The notes under the pieces: model-generated
What the model was told of the DNA's origin: nothing
The model's input: the letters and a program-made list of their open reading frames with translations, nothing else
Database searches by the model: none
Made by a program: the position numbers and the translations under genes
Assembly (NCBI GenBank): GCA_003453555.1
Contig: DMLA01000173.1
Coordinates: 1 to 5,850, forward strand
Length of the DNA: 5,850 nt
Direction: 5' to 3'
DNA from: Chloroflexota bacterium
Lineage (GTDB): Bacteria; Chloroflexota; Anaerolineae; UBA7937
Shown: positions 3,211 to 5,850 of the stretch, in pieces
How positions within the stretch are numbered: the first letter of the stretch is position 1
Layout of the letters: the number at the start of each line of letters is the position of its first letter

Positions 3211-4746
3211 TTGTCATCGGAACGCGTTATCTCTAAACCCGCGGCTCGCGTGCCGGAGTTACCTCACCCTCTGGCTCGTTGGCGACCGCGAGTGGGACTG
3301 GTGGTGATCTGCTTCCTCCTGGTAGCCACCTATGCCATGCGCCACGCCTACATATCCACCCAAAGGGAGGTAACCCTATCCGTGGATGGTTACCCCCTCT
3401 CCTTTCGCACCCATCAGACCTCCGTCGATGCTTTCCTGGAGGAGATAGGGATAGAAGTGAACGGGGCGGACATTGTCCTTCCTGGCCTTCACACCGATCT
3501 CGACAATCGAGTCGTTATTGAGCGGGCTAAGCCGGTCATCCTAGAGGTGGATGGACAGGTCTTAGAACGATATACCCACAGTAAGACGGTAGGCGACTTT
3601 CTCTTGGAGACAGGGGTAGCCCTAGGGCCCCACGACCGGATCACTATGGAAGGGGTGGAGGTGGGCCTAGAAGCCCCCCTATCCTCGAGGCCTATATCGG
3701 TTCCCAGAGGTGTGGGCAAAGGTAAGGCTATGCTCCTTTCCGTGAATCCGGTATCGACTCGGAGAATAGTCATCCATCGCTCCCTCCCCCTCCAACTCTT
3801 CGACGACGGCGTGCTCACCACCTTCTCTACCATCGCTCCCACAGTGGGACAGGCCCTCAAAGAACATGGCGTTCTCATCTACCTGGGGGATCGGGTGAAG
3901 CCGGGCTTAGGTACCCCCGTCTCCACAGGGATGCGAGTCTATATCGAACGGGCGAAACCCTTGACCATCTTAGTCGATGGCCGGCGCATCGTGACCCGCA
4001 CCCAGGCGGAGCGGGTGAAAGAAGCCCTAGAGCAAGAGGGGGTCACCCTGGGGGTCAGGGATTACACTATTCCTGATAGGCTAACCTCTCTAACTGACAA
4101 CATGACCGTGCAGGTGATAAGGGTCGAGGAGGAGTTCGTTATCGAGGAGGAACCGATCCCCTTCGAGACGGTACGGAGACCCGACCGAGAGTTGGAGATA
4201 GATCACTGGCGCCTGGCCCAGCAGGGCGAGGAGGGGTTAAGGAGACGGCTGATCCGCATACGCTATGAGAACGGCCAGGAGAAAGAGCGGGTGATGACAA
4301 GCGAGTGGGTGGCGAAAGAGCCTACCACTGAGGTAATCGCCTATGGGGGCGAGATAGTGGTTCGGGAACTGGAGGCGCCAGAGGGGCCGGTCCGGTATTG
4401 GCGCAAAATCAGGATGCTGGCTACCTCATACACCGCTGCTACTTCGGGTAAATCTAGAGATCACCCCCGCTACGGCCTAACATATCTGGGCTGGAAGGCT
4501 ACTAAAGGGGTTATCGCCGTCGATCCCCAGGTGATAAACCTTGGTACCAGGATGTACGTGCCTGGCTATGGGTTCGGCACCGCCGCTGATACGGGAGGGG
4601 CGATTAAGGGCAGACACATCGATCTGGCCTACGACGAGGGTAACCTGGTCCTTTGGTTCAAGTGGGTGGATGTTTACCTCTTGGAGCCAGTGCCCCCTCT
4701 CGAGGAGATACGTTGGATCCTCCCCTATTGGCCCCTGGAGAGGTGA
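3211..4746 (+). CDS. Membrane-anchored DUF348/G5/3D cell-wall protein (YabE/RpfB-like)
   Basis: 511-residue protein with one N-terminal membrane segment (about 28-44) and the rest outside. Four DUF348-type repeats can be seen (about 52-108, 109-160, 186-248, 250-304), each with a VDG or DDG turn and a closing pattern like VVIERAKPV. A G5 domain follows (about 302-380). The C-terminal 3D domain (about 400-485) has its three Asp: D438 (IAVDP), D460 (ADTGG) and D471 (HIDLAYD). 3D domains resemble the MltA catalytic fold, so peptidoglycan cleavage as a lytic transglycosylase is the likely role. This is the layout of Bacillus YabE; actinobacterial RpfB shares DUF348 and G5 but has a different catalytic domain. 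The TTG start gives a sensible membrane anchor; its only Shine-Dalgarno is AGAGG (3196-3200) at a 10-nt spacing, so the start is tentative. It ends 4 nt before rsmA. Confidence 0.88.
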   Translation: MSSERVISKPAARVPELPHPLARWRPRVGLVVICFLLVATYAMRHAYISTQREVTLSVDGYPLSFRTHQTSVDAFLEEIGIEVNGADIVLPGLHTDLDNRVVIERAKPVILEVDGQVLERYTHSKTVGDFLLETGVALGPHDRITMEGVEVGLEAPLSSRPISVPRGVGKGKAMLLSVNPVSTRRIVIHRSLPLQLFDDGVLTTFSTIAPTVGQALKEHGVLIYLGDRVKPGLGTPVSTGMRVYIERAKPLTILVDGRRIVTRTQAERVKEALEQEGVTLGVRDYTIPDRLTSLTDNMTVQVIRVEEEFVIEEEPIPFETVRRPDRELEIDHWRLAQQGEEGLRRRLIRIRYENGQEKERVMTSEWVAKEPTTEVIAYGGEIVVRELEAPEGPVRYWRKIRMLATSYTAATSGKSRDHPRYGLTYLGWKATKGVIAVDPQVINLGTRMYVPGYGFGTAADTGGAIKGRHIDLAYDEGNLVLWFKWVDVYLLEPVPPLEEIRWILPYWPLER

Positions 4747-4750
4747 AGGC

Positions 4751-5605
4751 GTGAGCCTGGGAGAGATCAGGTGGCTTCTTCGTGAGTTCAACATAAGACC
4801 CAAGAAGAGCCTGGGCCAGAACTTCCTGGTCAGCGGTGCCCTCCTTAGGGCCATAACCTCCGCCGCAGATATAGATAAGAAGGACACTATCCTAGAGATA
4901 GGGGCTGGCCTGGGGACCCTCACCCGCGTCCTCGCGGAAGGGGCCCAGCGAGTTATCGCTCTGGAGATCGATGAACGGCTCCTTCTCCCTCTCTACCAGG
5001 TGCTCCAAGATTACCCCAACGTCGAGATCGTGCAGGGTGACATCCTCAAGATCGATCTGGCTCAACTCCTGGCAGGCCCGGGAGAGGCTCCAAAGGAAGT
5101 CAACTACAAGGTAGTGGCCAACCTCCCCTACTATGCTACCTCCGCCATCCTGCGCCGGCTTCTGGAGGCAGCGCCAAAGCCCCAACTCCTAGTGGTGACG
5201 GTGCAGCGGGAGGTGGCCGAGCGCCTGGTGGCGGAGCCCGGGCAGATGAGCACCCTCTCGGTGAGCGTGCAATTCTACGGGCAACCGCACATCGTGGCTC
5301 GAGCCCCAGCGGGGGCTTTTTATCCCTCACCCAAAGTTTCTTCCGCCGTGGTGCGCATCGATGTTTATGAAGAGCCTCCCGCCGAGGTGGACGATGTAGA
5401 GGCTTTCTTCTTCCTAGTCCGGGCCGGTTTCGCCCAGAGGCGCAAGTATCTCAAGAACTCGCTCCCCCAGGGGTTAGGGTTGTCGGCCGATCAGGTAACC
5501 TCCGCCCTGCGCCGGGCGAGGATCGAGGAGACCCTCAGGCCCCAGGCCCTGAGCGTGGAGGATTGGGCCAGGCTCTATCGAGAACTGGCCCCCCAATTGC
5601 GATAG
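4751..5605 (+). CDS. rsmA: 16S rRNA (adenine-1518/1519) dimethyltransferase RsmA/KsgA
   Basis: Transfers four methyl groups from S-adenosylmethionine to two adjacent adenosines in the 3' terminal helix of 16S rRNA, a late check on small-subunit assembly; loss gives kasugamycin resistance in several bacteria. 284 residues, normal for the family. Motifs in order: P-K-K-S-L-G-Q-N-F-L (17-26), the SAM loop EIGAGLGTLT (49-58), the ribose-binding acidic residue in LEID (E72), GDI (D97), and the catalytic NLPY (124-127). Next comes the family signature FYPSPKVSSAVV, and a C-terminal helical domain follows. The frame is open upstream to 4541, but that overlaps the previous gene. GTG 4751 has a good Shine-Dalgarno (GGAGAGGTGA, 4737-4746) and gives the family N-terminus. 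The 4-nt gap suggests translational coupling with the 3D-domain gene. Confidence 0.96.
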   Translation: MSLGEIRWLLREFNIRPKKSLGQNFLVSGALLRAITSAADIDKKDTILEIGAGLGTLTRVLAEGAQRVIALEIDERLLLPLYQVLQDYPNVEIVQGDILKIDLAQLLAGPGEAPKEVNYKVVANLPYYATSAILRRLLEAAPKPQLLVVTVQREVAERLVAEPGQMSTLSVSVQFYGQPHIVARAPAGAFYPSPKVSSAVVRIDVYEEPPAEVDDVEAFFFLVRAGFAQRRKYLKNSLPQGLGLSADQVTSALRRARIEETLRPQALSVEDWARLYRELAPQLR

Positions 5606-5682
5606 CCTCCCTCAAGAAGGATAGAGACCGTTGAAAAATCTCCCCTCCTCGCCCCCCGGAGCCCCAGGCAGGAAGCATCGAT

Positions 5683-5712
5683 TTGCCCCGCCCATAGTGT
5701 AAGAGTTATAAT
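5683..5712 (+). promoter_or_regulatory. Promoter of the M50 protease gene
   Basis: TTGCCC (5683-5688), an 18-bp spacer and TATAAT (5707-5712). The start of transcription would be about 5719, some 26 nt before the ATG at 5745. The -35 resembles those at 25 (TTGCTC) and 1662 (TTGCCA). The rest of the spacer from 5606 shows no clear terminator for the rsmA operon. Confidence 0.7.
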
Positions 5713-5744
5713 TAGAAGGACCATATTCAAAGAAAGATGATCGT

Positions 5745-5850
5745 ATGCTTCTCACCATTCTCGCCTTTTTAATAGTTTTCAGCCTCCTGGTCTTTGCCCA
5801 CGAACTAGGCCACTTCTTGGTGGCCAAATGGAGAGGCGTGAAGGTGGAGG
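5745..5850 (+). CDS. rseP: M50 site-2 protease, RseP-like (partial, 5' end)
   Basis: The first 35 codons of a gene that runs past the window edge. The product begins MLLTILAFLIVFSLLVFAHE, a membrane helix that runs straight into the zinc-protease motif H19-E20-L-G-H23, followed by FLVAKWRGVKVE. This is the standard first transmembrane segment and active site of RseP/YluC/SpoIVFB-type intramembrane metalloproteases, which cut membrane-embedded substrates such as anti-sigma factors and leftover signal peptides. The helix-HExxH spacing fits the RseP group better than the SpoIVFB group, but PDZ domains that would settle this lie outside the window. ATG 5745 has a weak Shine-Dalgarno (AAAGATGA, 5733-5740) and a clear promoter upstream. 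The family is confident; the symbol is likely. Confidence 0.88.
   Translation, partial: MLLTILAFLIVFSLLVFAHELGHFLVAKWRGVKVE

Noticed and set aside
2662..3217. Minus-strand open frames across the SRP RNA (2662-3084 and 2924-3217)
   Set aside because: They are antisense to the lipoprotein gene and the structured SRP RNA and have no family resemblance; they arise from high GC content.
3489..3878. Minus-strand open frame of 129 codons inside the 3D-domain gene
   Set aside because: It is antisense to a well-supported gene with repeats and domains; no independent signals.
4541..4750. N-terminal extension of rsmA from ATG 4541
   Set aside because: It overlaps about 200 nt of the 3D-domain gene in another frame; GTG 4751 has a good ribosome binding site and yields the family-length protein.
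1..5850. CRISPR array, transposase or integrase genes
   Set aside because: No regularly spaced repeats and no frame resembling a transposase or integrase were seen on either strand.

Overview
The window looks like chromosomal DNA from a Gram-positive-type or deep-branching bacterium. Chloroflexota is my best guess and Firmicutes the main alternative. The reasons are moderate-to-high GC, a large SRP RNA with an Alu domain (the Bacillus type, not the short 4.5S type), a cell-wall protein of the YabE/RpfB type (DUF348-G5-3D) directly upstream of rsmA/ksgA, and a Pro/Thr-rich LysM lipoprotein. All genes are on the + strand. The taxonomic call is inference.

Left third (1-1660): tadA (tRNA adenosine deaminase) is followed after 3 nt by tRNA-Ser(CGA). 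Next come a dispersed-repeat-like spacer, a small GIY-YIG protein of the YhbQ/UPF0213 type, and a Phd/YefM-RelE toxin-antitoxin (TA) pair that runs after 3 nt into tRNA-Ser(GGA) and a good intrinsic terminator. The 5' half of tRNA-Ser(GGA) is present twice. One copy is a broken fragment that encodes the last residues and stop codon of the GIY-YIG protein; the other is the intact tRNA. The TA module lies exactly between these direct repeats (41 bp, 40 identical, 633 bp apart). This looks like a minimal integrated TA islet at a tRNA gene. It carries a perfect consensus promoter (TTGACA-17-TATAAT) and a 12-bp palindromic candidate operator, and it now appears to supply the transcript for the tRNA.

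Middle (1660-3160): an unrecognised 64-residue protein with its own promoter, a LysM lipoprotein, a weak tRNA-Ser-like relic just after the lipoprotein gene, and the SRP RNA gene (ffs/scr) with its own promoter and U-tract. The SRP RNA apical tetraloop reads GGGA instead of the common GGAA.

Right (3160-5850): a 511-residue membrane-anchored DUF348/G5/3D cell-wall protein, coupled at a 4-nt gap to rsmA (16S rRNA dimethyladenosine transferase). A separate promoter then precedes the first 35 codons of an M50 site-2 protease (RseP-like, HELGH), cut by the window edge.

Most genes serve translation and its quality control (tadA, two tRNAs, SRP RNA, rsmA) or the cell envelope (LysM lipoprotein, 3D protein, M50 protease). 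The TA islet is the only clearly accessory part.
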